NCBI GenBank assembly: GCA_947625835.1
Contig: CANQPY010000013.1
Location: 1-39,005 of the forward strand
DNA: 39,005 nucleotides
Direction of reading: 5' to 3'
Source of the DNA: an uncultured Clostridia bacterium
GTDB lineage: Bacteria > Bacillota > Clostridia > TANB77 > CAG-508
Position numbers and translations under genes: made by a program. A model generated the notes under the pieces. It saw only the letters and a program-made list of their open reading frames with translations, was not told where the DNA came from and ran no database searches. Position 1 is the first letter of the stretch. Each line of letters starts with the position of its first letter. This document shows, one piece after another, positions 18,856-28,289 of the stretch.

Positions 18856-19659
18856 TTATTTGACCTTATTAAAATAATACATATTATATGTTATTGTATT
18901 CATCATTACCAATTCTTTATAATTGTCTGTTATTAACGAAAATTGTGTTGTATAACTATCAGTATATAACTGGCCTTTTATTATTCTATTAGTGGTAGTT
19001 ATATTCATAATATATTCATCACCTGTGCTACCAGTTTCTTGTTTTATAGCACATGTTCCTTTTATGTATATAGTTGATTTATCACTAGTATATAATTCTA
19101 CTGTTTTATTAGTGTTTATAATTAAATTTATGTCATTTGTGCTATCATACCATGTTCCTACAAGTTCATTTGAATTTGCTGATCCAATAATTGTAAATAT
19201 CCAACTCATTCCAAACGTTAAAAATGCAACAAGTGCAATTTCAACAATAAACATCACAATTACTCCAACAGTTATTTTATCTCCACTACATTTTTTTGCT
19301 ATTTTTAACTGTTCTTCATAACTTAAGCCCTTTTTTTGATATTTTTCTATTTTTCTTTTTATATGCCATCTATATAAATAATAATATGTAAACCCTAAGG
19401 TTAAAAATATAGCTAAACTTATTAAGCTATATACTATATTAGGAACCCCTATAATTCCTAATACAGTATTTATAAGATATATTAATAATATTAATATTAT
19501 TGATTCAGTAAACATTTTTCTTGTTATTAATAGTAAATCACCTAGTAAAAATGCTACACAGTTAAATCCTCCCTTATGCATTTTTTCAAAATATTCATTT
19601 TGTTTTTTTTCTCCAATCCATGCTCTATACAATTCTTCGTACTTATCAATATGTTCCAT
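18856..19659 (-). CDS. multi-pass membrane protein with C-terminal beta domain
   Basis: 267 residues. The N-terminus (YRAWIGEKK, then FNCVAFLLGDLLLITRKMF) resembles DUF2628-type membrane proteins, in which a short cytoplasmic part precedes helices. Membrane segments lie at about 53-105 and 134-160. The C-terminal 95 residues (ELVGTWYDS, then TVELYTSDKS) look like a small lipocalin-like beta domain outside the membrane. The function is not known. It is part of the MoxR cluster, 44 nt after the TPR gene. Confidence 0.7.
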   Translation of the reverse strand: MEHIDKYEELYRAWIGEKKQNEYFEKMHKGGFNCVAFLLGDLLLITRKMFTESIILILLIYLINTVLGIIGVPNIVYSLISLAIFLTLGFTYYYLYRWHIKRKIEKYQKKGLSYEEQLKIAKKCSGDKITVGVIVMFIVEIALVAFLTFGMSWIFTIIGSANSNELVGTWYDSTNDINLIINTNKTVELYTSDKSTIYIKGTCAIKQETGSTGDEYIMNITTTNRIIKGQLYTDSYTTQFSLITDNYKELVMMNTITYNMYYFNKVK

Positions 19660-19703
19660 ATACTTCTCTCCCTTTCTTTATTGTTTTACAATTTTCCTTT
19701 ATT

Positions 19704-20390
19704 CTACCAATTTTTTTGTGTTTTATTATAATCAAAATTTCCATAGTTTTTATATTTATTTTCTAATTCTCTTTGTTCTTGTGTTGCATTTTCTTTTATG
19801 TTTTGTATTTTTTCTTCTACATTATCTATATTTTCTTTTGTCTTATCTTCTTTTTCTTCTTCGTTGTTGTTCTCATTACTATTAGTTTCTTGCAATTTTT
19901 TTAACCTATCAATTTCTTTTTGGATATCTTTTTTTAATTGTTCTGCTTTTTGGTTATGTCCTCTATCATCATTTTTATTTGCACAACCTTTTTGAGTTAA
20001 AATTTCTATTGCTGATTCATATTTTTCTATTGCATTTTTTATGCTATTTTGGTCTTTTTCATTAAGTGAGACGGTTTTGCAAATTGCTAATGCATAGTTG
20101 ATTCTAATATTACATTCTTTATTTCTAGGAATAAATCCTTTTAGTGATTTTTGATATTCTTCTATTGCTTTTTCATATTCTCCATTTTGATAAAGTATAT
20201 TTCCATAATTATAATTTGCTATATAACTTTCTGGAAAATTCAAAAGGATTAATGCTTTTGCTTGACTATCAGAATACTTTCCTTTGTTATAATTATTTAT
20301 TAAAATACTATTTATTAAAACATTAAACAACAGTTTCAATGTTATAAGTATTAAAATAATATATATTACAATTAATACTTTCCTTTTCAT
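19704..20390 (-). CDS. TPR-repeat membrane protein (BatC-like)
   Basis: 228 residues. One N-terminal membrane segment (about 5-30) is followed by tetratricopeptide repeats, including NYGNILYQNGEYEKAIEEYQ and a second EKYESAIEIL unit. A charged, Glu/Lys/Asn-rich coiled-coil C-terminus follows. Position directly after two VWA genes matches BatC of the bacterial Bat/MoxR clusters, in which TPR proteins join VWA partners at the membrane. The start touches the stop of the preceding VWA gene. Confidence 0.8.
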   Translation of the reverse strand: MKRKVLIVIYIILILITLKLLFNVLINSILINNYNKGKYSDSQAKALILLNFPESYIANYNYGNILYQNGEYEKAIEEYQKSLKGFIPRNKECNIRINYALAICKTVSLNEKDQNSIKNAIEKYESAIEILTQKGCANKNDDRGHNQKAEQLKKDIQKEIDRLKKLQETNSNENNNEEEKEDKTKENIDNVEEKIQNIKENATQEQRELENKYKNYGNFDYNKTQKNW

Positions 20391-21434
20391 TACATTCTCC
20401 TCTTTTTAAGAACAAAATCTACTATCAATAAAATTACTAATGGTATTGCAAAATAGTAATATATATCTTGATATGAGCTTATTTTTTCTTCCGTTGTTTG
20501 CGAATTATAATTTTGTTGTTTTATGCTATTTAACTTATAATCAATATTTGATGTTTTGCTCATTTGTATATAATCAATTTTTAAATCTGTAGCTATTTGC
20601 TTAAGATTTTTTTCATCTATTTTTGAAAGTGCTGTTACTTTTTGAGAAGTATTTTCATCATAATAATAAATATAATAATAGTCACTATTTGGATCATCTG
20701 AATACGTGCTGCTTACCATTTTTCCCCCTGTTCCGAGTGCCATACCCTAAAACTGCACCATCAGAGATATATTGATTTATATTCGCAAATGATTCTAATG
20801 TTTCTCCCTCTTTGGTTATTTCTCCATCTGTTATAAAAAATACTATAAACTTTGAATTTCCATTTTGTCTTTCTTTTTCCTTTTTTAATGTATCTTCTAA
20901 AATATCATTTACTATATTCATAGAGCTACCTTTTGCATAGAAGTCATCTTCAAGACTTATAGCCTTTAATTCTGCTTGTACCATATCACTATCTGTTGTA
21001 AAAGGAATTACTTTTTGAGCTGTATCACCAAATGTAATAATTGAAAATTTTGAATTTGCTAGTTTATCTACAATATAACAACAATCATTTACTACTCCTT
21101 CAAATCTTTCTTTATTCCCATTATAATCTAATGCTCTCATACTAACACTAGTATCTATAACAAACAATACACTTAAATCAGAATTTATTGCCATACTTTC
21201 ACCATTTGGAATCATAAATCTTAAATTTATTACAAATAATAATACAATAATGCATATTTTTAGAGATGAATTTATAATATAGTATTTAAGTATTTTCTTT
21301 TGTCTTGTAGTTCTTATATTATTTAATTTATTTGGTATTATATCCTTTATTTGCTTATTGTATATAATTACTATAATTAAAATTATACATATTATACTCA
21401 TAAGCCATACCGGAATTATTGGATTTATTATCAT
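20390..21434 (-). CDS. VWA-domain membrane protein (BatB-like), one +1 site
   Basis: 347 residues after joining. An N-terminal membrane segment precedes a von Willebrand A domain with the metal-binding MIDAS motif VIDTSVSMRA and the later FFITDGE. A final C-terminal membrane segment ends in KKRRM. The frame moves +1 at CGG 20733-20735, giving Gly234 in GYGTGTGGKM. Without the shift the protein loses the last third, including the C-terminal membrane segment. It overlaps the upstream VWA gene by 4 nt and the TPR gene by 1 nt. Predicted to be a membrane-bound partner of the MoxR ATPase. Confidence 0.9.
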
Positions 21435-22478
21435 ACTTTAGCTCTTTTCTCTATAATAATTAAAACTAAAAATATAATTACAATAGTCGTTAAAAATATT
21501 TCAGGATAATCTGTAACATATGTTTTTTTGCTTGTTTTTAATAATGAAGTTTTTGTTTCTTTTATTTCATTAACTATACTTGATGTCATTTGTGTTAAAT
21601 TTCCTGTATAAAATTTTCCTTCTGCTCTTTCTTCTACTGCTTTTTTGTAAGATGCTATTTTTTCTTCTGAAGCATATTCATTCATTTGTGTAGTTGGACA
21701 ATAAGCATAAAGATTGATGTTATATTGTTTGCAAATACTACATGCTTCTTCTAAAGAAATAGTTTCTGTTCCTTCCACATCATTATCAGTTGCAAATATA
21801 ATTATTCTAGTTCTTTCTATATCTGTTTTTAAATCAGGAAATGAGAATACTGTTCCGTGCTAGTCCATCTCCTACTAAAGAACTACCTCTAGTTTCTGAA
21901 TCTGCGCCAACGCCTCCATACCAAAGCATTGGAACTTCTGTACCATTTACTTCGTATGTAACAGGCGGATATCCATTATTTTTTATTGCTATTTCTAATT
22001 GTTCTGATATAGTATCAAAACACTCATTTATATAGTCATAATCATCAGTTAATGGGCAATAAACAATAGGAGCCGTATTATACAAAACTATTCCTATTCT
22101 ATCTCCTTTAATAGCTGGAATAATTTGTCTAAATTTGTCAATTAATTCTAAATTAACTTCACACTCAGAAGTAGATATATCTAATCCTAAAATAATATCT
22201 CTATTGTATTTGTCTTCACTTTTTGTTTGAATTTTTACTGGTCTTGCAACTAATATACTTGTGATTACTATACATATAGCACTTAAACCTTTAATTAAAT
22301 TCGATAAAATATTATATTTCTTTACCTTTGTTTTATAGTATTCTGTTTCTTTTATATATTTTGTATTAGCAACCTTTTTACCATCAATATATACTTTCTT
22401 CTTATTTAGTTTAATAAAAAATAATATTACTGAAAGTATTAAACATATAATTATTGCTATAGGATACATTAGTTCCAT
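21431..22478 (-). CDS. VWA-domain membrane protein (BatA-like), one +1 site
   Basis: 348 residues after joining. Membrane segments lie at about 5-22 and 60-82. The VWA domain has MIDAS residues GLDISTSE, and a C-terminal membrane segment lies near the end (LTTIVIIFLVLIIIE). The +1 change at CGG 21855-21857 gives Gly208 in GLATGTVFSF, inside the VWA domain. Unshifted reading ends six codons later (after RNSILIS). It overlaps neighbours on both sides, as expected for a tight operon. Confidence 0.9.
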
Positions 22479-22948
22479 TCGTTTATAACTCTCCTTGCTT
22501 TATTTATCGAGGTAGTAAAATCTCCTACTGATTTACTTGCAAATTCAGGTTCATAATATTCTTTGATCAATTCGTATAGAATGGGGATATTAAGTTTTTT
22601 AATTTCTGCTAAAGAATAATTTTGTGTTGTAATATCTGTAATTTCAAAGACAAATAGTCTAACAGTTTCACTTATCATTTGATATGCTTTTCTTAGTTCT
22701 ATCATATTATTTGTATACCTATATTCTATTGTATCAAGCTGATTTAAATATTTTCCTTTTATTACAGGTATATTTTTTATATTTTTTTCAGGAATGGCTT
22801 TTACTTCTACTTCATCTACCCTATTTTTTTCTTTTTTCTTTTTTAAATAAATTAAATAATAAGTTTCTATCAGAGTTAGACATATTGTAATGATTAGTGG
22901 AATTATTGAATATGCAAAAGGTTCCTGTAAATTAATGGATGTTTGCAT
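22469..22948 (-). CDS. small membrane protein of the MoxR cluster (DUF4381-like by position)
   Basis: 159 residues. One membrane segment lies at about 14-34 (IIPLIITICLTLIETYYLIYL), then a cytoplasmic basic linker and a helical domain (YQMISETVRLFVFEITDI). It overlaps DUF58 upstream and the VWA gene downstream. In related clusters this slot is held by a DUF4381-like protein, but the sequence link is only by layout and general form. No in-frame CGG. Confidence 0.75.
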   Translation of the reverse strand: MQTSINLQEPFAYSIIPLIITICLTLIETYYLIYLKKKKEKNRVDEVEVKAIPEKNIKNIPVIKGKYLNQLDTIEYRYTNNMIELRKAYQMISETVRLFVFEITDITTQNYSLAEIKKLNIPILYELIKEYYEPEFASKSVGDFTTSINKARRVINEWN

Positions 22949-23801
22949 TTTTTCGCCTTTCTAATAATTTAAATACATCATTGACTATATCTTTTTGTTT
23001 ATTTATTGTTGTTGTAATTATCTTATATTTCTTAAATTTTTCTTTTGTTCCCTCATATATTTTTGTTTTTACATCTAGTTCTATATCTTTTAATTTTTGG
23101 TCTTCTAAAATGTAGTCTGGAATGTAACAATCTTTATCAACATCAAAAGCATTGTATCCTGTCATTAAAGCATCTGAAACATTTATAAACATTACATCAT
23201 GCAATAAAGATAGTTTTCTTAAAGTTTCCTCTGATATATTATTTAATCCGTCTATATCAGTTATCACAAAAATAATCATTCGTCTCTTTATAAATTTCAA
23301 AACATAATTTATTAAACTTTCTATGTTATTTTCAGTATCAATTTCTTTTTCATAAGAATTTAAAATTTTTTCTATATTATACAATCCTGTTTTAAAAGGA
23401 AATAATTTTATACTTTTTTTGCCTTTATAAATTGCACTAATTGAATCACCATGTTTATCAACTAAATAAGCTATAGTTCCTGTAGCCATTAATGCAACTT
23501 CTTTTTTAGAATCTAAATCCTTTGTATCTGCTAACATCTTTTTTCCAGAATCCAAGATAAATAAGACATTATGCTTTTTTTCTGCAATATATTGTTTTAT
23601 CAAAATTTTATTTGATCTTGCTGATGCCTTCCAATCTATATCTTTTACATTATCTCCTATTATGTATTCTCTTAAATCTTCGAAATTCATACTTTTTCCT
23701 TTATAGATCGAATTATAAGAACCATCTAAAATATTCGAAGTTTTCTTTTTAGTATAAATTGAAAGATTTGATTTTACCTTTGTAATATATTTCATATTCA
23801 T
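22932..23801 (-). CDS. DUF58 domain protein
   Basis: 289 residues, preceded by GGGAG. It carries the family hallmark GDNVKDIDWKASARS followed by a degenerate VWA-like fold (VLFILDSGKKM). DUF58 proteins commonly follow MoxR ATPases and are thought to link them to VWA effectors. It lies 23 nt after moxR. A GAC GGA (CGGA out of frame) is read without a shift. Confidence 0.9.
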   Translation of the reverse strand: MNMKYITKVKSNLSIYTKKKTSNILDGSYNSIYKGKSMNFEDLREYIIGDNVKDIDWKASARSNKILIKQYIAEKKHNVLFILDSGKKMLADTKDLDSKKEVALMATGTIAYLVDKHGDSISAIYKGKKSIKLFPFKTGLYNIEKILNSYEKEIDTENNIESLINYVLKFIKRRMIIFVITDIDGLNNISEETLRKLSLLHDVMFINVSDALMTGYNAFDVDKDCYIPDYILEDQKLKDIELDVKTKIYEGTKEKFKKYKIITTTINKQKDIVNDVFKLLERRKNANIH

Positions 23802-23824
23802 ATTATATTTCTCCCAATTTTAAA

Positions 23825-24811
23825 CTATGGTGTTTTTATTGAAGCAATTATAGCATCTATTATTGTTTCAACTTGAATTTCATCTGCAATTGCTTCAAAA
23901 CTTAATGCAATTCTATGTCTTAATATACTATAACTTAATGATTTTATATCATCTGGTGTTACAAAAGTTCTTCCATTTATTAATGCTAAAGCCTTACCTG
24001 CCTCCATAAAGGCTATTGCAGCTCTTGTACTAGCTCCATTGGTTACATATTTTGCAAGTTCTGGATTTATTACTTTGGATGTATTTCTAGTTGCATATAC
24101 AATGCTTACAATATATTTTTTTACTGCTTCATCTATATATACTTTTTTACTCAATTCTTGCAAATATTTTATATCTTTTATGCTTACTACTTTTCCTTTA
24201 TTTTGAAATATGTTATTTTCGATTCTATTTAATACCTCTAATTCTTCAGTTGCTGTTGGATAATTTAATGTTTCTTTAATAATAAATCTATCTTGTTGTG
24301 CTTCTGCTAAAGGATAAGTTCCCTCCTGCTCTATTGGATTTTGAGTTGCAATTACAATGAATATTTCTGGTAATTTATAATTTTCTCCACCTATACTTAC
24401 TTGTCTTTCTTGCATTGCTTCAAGCATTGCACTTTGAGTTTTAGAACTTGACCTATTTATTTCATCTAAAAGCACAAAATTAGCATATACTGGTCCAATC
24501 TTTGTTTCAAATTCACCTGTTTTAGCATTATAAGTTTGAGTTCCTATAATATCACTTGGTAATAAATCTGGTGTACATTGTATTCTTGAAAATTTTCCTC
24601 CACAACTTTCTGTTAATACTTTTGCAGCTGTTGTTTTTGCTAAACCAGGTACAGATTCTACTAGTATATGCCCATTTGCTATTAAAGATATTAATAATGA
24701 AATTTGTAAGTTTTTTTGACCTACTATTCTTGAAGTATAGTAATTTGAAATTGCTTTAATTATTGCATTGCTTTTTTGCATTTCCTCTATTGAGATATTA
24801 CTTTTTTCCAT
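23825..24811 (-). CDS. MoxR-family AAA ATPase
   Basis: 328 residues. Walker A is VPGLAKTTAAK, Walker B is FVLLDEINRSS, the sensor region is FIVIATQNPIEQEGTYPL, and YPLAEAQQDRF is typical of MoxR. It should act as a chaperone-like ATPase that assembles or activates the VWA proteins encoded downstream. It is the first gene of the cluster and has its own promoter. Confidence 0.93.
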   Translation of the reverse strand: MEKSNISIEEMQKSNAIIKAISNYYTSRIVGQKNLQISLLISLIANGHILVESVPGLAKTTAAKVLTESCGGKFSRIQCTPDLLPSDIIGTQTYNAKTGEFETKIGPVYANFVLLDEINRSSSKTQSAMLEAMQERQVSIGGENYKLPEIFIVIATQNPIEQEGTYPLAEAQQDRFIIKETLNYPTATEELEVLNRIENNIFQNKGKVVSIKDIKYLQELSKKVYIDEAVKKYIVSIVYATRNTSKVINPELAKYVTNGASTRAAIAFMEAGKALALINGRTFVTPDDIKSLSYSILRHRIALSFEAIADEIQVETIIDAIIASIKTP

Positions 24812-24847
24812 TTTCTTTTCCTTTCTTTTGTTTTTTTCTTCATTAAT

Positions 24848-24876
24848 TTTATATCATAAAATACAAAAAACTACAA
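24848..24876 (-). promoter_or_regulatory. promoter of the MoxR cluster
   Basis: On the minus strand, TTGTAG (24871-24876) and TATAAA (24848-24853) are 17 nt apart, with an extended -10 TGA directly before TATAAA. It lies in the 180-nt gap before moxR; nothing else is seen there apart from the sortase terminator. Confidence 0.65.
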
Positions 24877-24951
24877 TATTTAACACTATATATTTATTTT
24901 ACATTTGTATTGCAAAAACTTTACACATTGTAATATTTTTGTAATACTTAT

Positions 24952-24989
24952 AAAAAATTCAAGTATGTACCAATTTTATACATACTTGA
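24952..24989 (-). terminator. terminator after sortase B
   Basis: TCAAGTATGTA and TACATACTTGA form an 11-bp stem followed on the minus strand by ATTTTTT, just beyond the sortase stop. Confidence 0.85.
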
Positions 24990-24993
24990 TTTT

Positions 24994-25791
24994 TTAGTTT
25001 ATCTTTTTGCAAACTACAACAAATCTGCCATCTTCTTGAGAATATTCACAAGTAGAAAGTGTTAATAATTGTTCTCCATATGTTGCTGTAATACCAGTAT
25101 CATAAATACTTGCTTTTTTACATTCATTTATAAAGTTGTTGTACTCTTCTTGATTTTTAGCATTAACAAAATAGTAATATCTAAACACATTTTTCTCGTT
25201 TTGATAATATACCCTAGAATAAAATACCGATAATATTTCATATTCTTTATCTTCTTTGTTTGTAGTAAATTTTATTCTTTTATGTTCTTTATAAAAATCT
25301 TCATTACTATATTTCATTAAATCTTCAAACATTATCCCTTGTTTGTTTCTATGTCCATATATCAAATAATTTGAACTTCCCTCATTCATATTGAAATCTT
25401 TATCTAAAAATAAACTTCCAGAAATCGAATACTCTTTTTTATAATTATGTGTTAAATAATAATCATTATCTGTGCTTTGTAAAACAGGATAATTAATATT
25501 AGTGTCTTTAATTTCTAGCCACCCTACTATTTCGTTATTTTCTTTTTGTAATTCTTCTAATTGCAACATTCTTTCAGTTTTTTGATCTGTAATTTCTATA
25601 TTAGGAATGCTTATTTGCATATTATTTATTATATTTTGATTTTCGATTTTATCTTTATATCCTATATAAAGATAAAAAGTTAAATATACAATACTACACA
25701 CAAAAATGACAATAAAAAATAAAAACAATATTTTAATAAATTTATTTGAAGATTTATTGTTTATAGATTCTTTTCTATTTTCCTGTTTCAT
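24994..25791 (-). CDS. srtB: class B sortase
   Basis: 265 residues. The N-terminal membrane anchor is about residues 18-42. The catalytic residues are His in YGHRNKQG, Cys in LLTLSTCEYS and Arg in DGRFVVVC. Sortases cut a C-terminal motif on exported proteins and attach them to peptidoglycan. The adjacent upstream gene encodes a protein with a TPTTG motif, similar to the (S/P)PXTG motif used by Clostridioides difficile SrtB, so enzyme and substrate probably form a pair. The start follows AAGGAG. Confidence 0.92.
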   Translation of the reverse strand: MKQENRKESINNKSSNKFIKILFLFFIVIFVCSIVYLTFYLYIGYKDKIENQNIINNMQISIPNIEITDQKTERMLQLEELQKENNEIVGWLEIKDTNINYPVLQSTDNDYYLTHNYKKEYSISGSLFLDKDFNMNEGSSNYLIYGHRNKQGIMFEDLMKYSNEDFYKEHKRIKFTTNKEDKEYEILSVFYSRVYYQNEKNVFRYYYFVNAKNQEEYNNFINECKKASIYDTGITATYGEQLLTLSTCEYSQEDGRFVVVCKKIN

Positions 25792-25808
25792 AGTTCTCCT
25801 TAAATAAA

Positions 25809-25838
25809 AAGAGGAGCAATTTATTTACTACTCCACTT
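25809..25838 (-). terminator. weak terminator or attenuator between surface protein and sortase
   Basis: GTGGAG and CTCCTC form a short stem with a 14-nt loop, followed by TTTTTATTT on the minus strand. It could limit read-through into srtB. Confidence 0.5.
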
Positions 25839-25845
25839 TTTTTAT

Positions 25846-26965
25846 TTATTGCATTTTCTTTTTTAATATTACTATTCCCATAAAAGATAGTAATGTTGCA
25901 ATGATTACATATCCTAATATATCTACAGAGTAACCAGTTGTTGGAGTATTATCCTTTACAGCTGGTGTTTTTGTTCCGAGTAGTTGTATTAGAATTAGTT
26001 GGTACATCATTTTTTGGTATGTCATTATCTGGTACATCATTGTCTGGTATGTCATTATCTGGAACGTCATTCGTTTCATCTTCATTTATGTAGTTAGAAG
26101 GTAAGTAGAAAGAGGCTCCTAAAGATGTACTACCTTTATAAGAGAAATCACCTAGTTTTAATTCTAATTCAGATTCACTATTATCAATTTTAACATTTTT
26201 TAAATTTATTTTATATTTATATTCATTTCCGACTTTTCCTATATAAGGTACATCGCCTAAGCAATCAACTTGTATACTTTTACCTATATATTGATTGCAT
26301 AAATATTCAACATAGGTATTACTTAAATTTATTTTTTCTGGTAATTCTGAGGTTCCTGCTCCAGAAATTATACCATTTGTATTTATAATTTGACCATAGT
26401 CTAAGTCTTCATCGTCAACTACTTTTATTGTACACATAAAATAATCTGTAGAATAAATATTAAGTGAAAAATCTAATTGTTTGGTTTCTTCAGTAGCTCC
26501 ATTTTTTACTACTTTTAATGTTTGATAAGCATTTATAAGCATATTACTATTTGTATTATCAATATATAAAGAATCTAAAGCAACATATTTTTTGCCATTT
26601 AGTTCAACTATTTCTAATTCTTTTTCAGTATTTCCTTCTTTGCATTTTACACTAGTTGCATCATTTGAAACTTTTACCAAACATAAAAAAGCATTTTGAT
26701 TTTTAGCTTTTGTAATAATATCATTAAATGTAGCTTGTGGTACATTATTTATATTATATGTTGATAAATATTCTCCAGTTTCATAAATTTGAACTTTTTC
26801 AATTTTAACATCATTTGTATTAAAGTAATCATTACATAAAATATATTCTCCTTCTTCTATTGAGCATTTGTAATCGCTTACTTCTTTTGCACTAACTACA
26901 CCTGTATTTAATAATAATATCGCTATTGAAATTATTATTAATCCTAATACATATTTTAATTTCAT
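25846..26965 (-). CDS. cell-wall-anchored surface protein, one +1 site before the sorting signal
   Basis: 372 residues after joining. A signal peptide (MKLKYVLGLIIISIAILLL, then GVVSA) is followed by an outer domain of about 290 residues with scattered Cys, a short Asp-Asn-Pro repeat (units such as PDNDVPDND), then NTPTTG, a membrane segment and KKKMQ. The +1 change at CGG 25976-25978 gives Gly330 in TTTGTKTPAV. Without it translation ends nine codons later, before the sorting signal, giving a secreted rather than anchored protein. It is next to sortase B, its probable anchoring enzyme. The function of the outer domain is unknown. Confidence 0.87.
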
Positions 26966-26996
26966 TTTTCTTTTCCTCCTTCTATTTTATGGGTAT

Positions 26997-27025
26997 ATTA
27001 TAACAATAAATTTTTTATTTGTAAA
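26997..27025 (-). promoter_or_regulatory. promoter of the surface protein gene
   Basis: On the minus strand, TTTACA (27020-27025) and TATAAT (26997-27002) have a 17-nt spacer, followed by GAAGGAGG before the ATG at 26965. Confidence 0.7.
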
Positions 27026-27125
27026 GATATTTATATTAATATTTGTGATTAATTTATTATAATGTCACCCCATAAATTCTCAAAAAGTTAGTATTTATCA
27101 TATTTCTTTGTTTTTTCAATATTTT

Positions 27126-27179
27126 TTGCTCAATCTCAAAAATTATGGTATAATAATATTCATATGGTATATTCCATAT
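27126..27179 (+). promoter_or_regulatory. promoter and possible operator of the small ORF at 27222
   Basis: TTGCTC (27126-27131) and TATAAT (27149-27154) are 17 nt apart. Directly downstream, ATATGG (27162-27167) and CCATAT (27174-27179) form an inverted repeat that could bind a regulator. Confidence 0.6.
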
Positions 27180-27221
27180 AGAAGGTACTAATTAAGCTCA
27201 TCACATAGGAGGAAAAGCAGT

Positions 27222-27494
27222 ATGAAATTAGAAAATGCAGTAACAATGGTACCAAGGGACAGATCGGTAGACGAAATTGTAGCAGATTTCTTAAACCGGA
27301 AAAATGAAGTTATCTTTATTCACTCTAGCCTTGCTGCAAAAGTAGATGCAGAGTCATCTATTGATACTCCACAGCTATTTTTAACACCAGTTATCTGGAA
27401 AGATTGGTTTATTTTACGGCATGCCTTTGTGGATGGAAAAGTTATTAATTTTTCCGAAGATTCAGAAGATATTTCATTCTTCAAACTTGATTAG
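27222..27494 (+). CDS. small protein of unknown function with two in-frame CGG codons
   Basis: 90 residues, preceded by AGGAGG, with a good promoter upstream and a strong terminator downstream, so it is probably a real transcription unit. There is no signal peptide or membrane segment and no recognised domain. Unlike the other well-supported genes in the window, it has CGG in its zero frame (27297-27299 and 27417-27419) where continuing in the same frame gives the longer product (DFLNRKNEV, FILRHAFV). If CGG forces a +1 step here, translation would stop 16 codons after the first site and give about a 40-residue peptide. It may be recently acquired, may use CGG as Arg, or may be made only as the short form. 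Confidence 0.55.
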   Translation: MKLENAVTMVPRDRSVDEIVADFLNRKNEVIFIHSSLAAKVDAESSIDTPQLFLTPVIWKDWFILRHAFVDGKVINFSEDSEDISFFKLD

Positions 27495-27503
27495 TCCTAA
27501 CAA

Positions 27504-27540
27504 AAATGGAGCAAAACTGTGTTACAGTTTTGCCCCATTT
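27504..27540. terminator. bidirectional terminator
   Basis: GCAAAACTG and CAGTTTTGC pair with a 5-nt loop. The stem extends outward as AAATGG with CCATTT across a mismatch. It lies between convergent genes. Confidence 0.85.
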
Positions 27541-27557
27541 TCTTATTATAAAATTTA

Positions 27558-28191
27558 TTATTCTTTTATTTTTTCTTTTTTGCAAAAGCCTAGATTAATT
27601 CCAAAGCCAATAACTGCTGCAATACTTGCTGTAATAATTTGATTCATTCCCATAGAAAGATTTAGTGCAGTAAATACTTTTCCTGTTCCAGGAATAACTG
27701 TAACCAGGGTAAATAATCTAAAACATAAGTAAATAATAGCAGCTTTTAGTAAAATAGCAGCAATTGAAGTTAAAATATAATTTACTTTCTTTTGTACTGA
27801 TAATTTACGATATAAATATACTAATGCAAAATTTCCTAACCATATAGCTGGTATCATATAAACTGTATAAATGCTTGCAGATTTAAAAATTAAGCCACTA
27901 CCAATTGCAGATATACTTGGCAAAGTAATTAATCCGAGCAATTTGTTTCCATCCCTTAACATTTATCCCAGCTACAATTAATACTGTATTTACAATTGTT
28001 CCTACAACATATTGAGAATTTGTAGCAATCCAGCTTGCTTTTCCAAAAATTGTACTTATCAATTGTGGTATAATCATTGGTACTAAAAATATAAATATGC
28101 TAAGTACTACCCATTGAACTATTTCACCTTTTTTTGATAATGGCCATACCACCTGATTAAAACAATTTTCCTTCTCCATTTTAAAATTCAT
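27558..28191 (-). CDS. multi-pass membrane protein, one +1 site
   Basis: 210 residues after joining. About six hydrophobic segments are visible, for example VVLSIFIFLVPMIIPQLI and ILLKAAIIYLCFRLF, and the protein ends in basic KKEKIKE. The +1 change at CGG 27934-27936 gives Gly86 in KQIAGLITLPS. Unshifted reading ends 11 codons later. The family is not recognised; its form suggests a small transporter or an S-component-like protein. A second in-frame Met (MEKENCF) four codons in is an alternative start. It is downstream of the ABC exporter genes on the same strand. Confidence 0.8.
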
Positions 28192-28289
28192 CCCTTTCTT
28201 TTTTCTTTTGCTTTAATTCATAAATAATTAATAGCCCCTAAATAAAATTATAATATTATTTTTAGAGTTTTTCAATCATTTTGGAGAAA

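Noticed and set aside
27421..27642. Shifted continuation of the small ORF at its second CGG
   Set aside because: It runs through a strong terminator and antisense into the convergent membrane protein gene, with low-complexity hydrophobic sequence.
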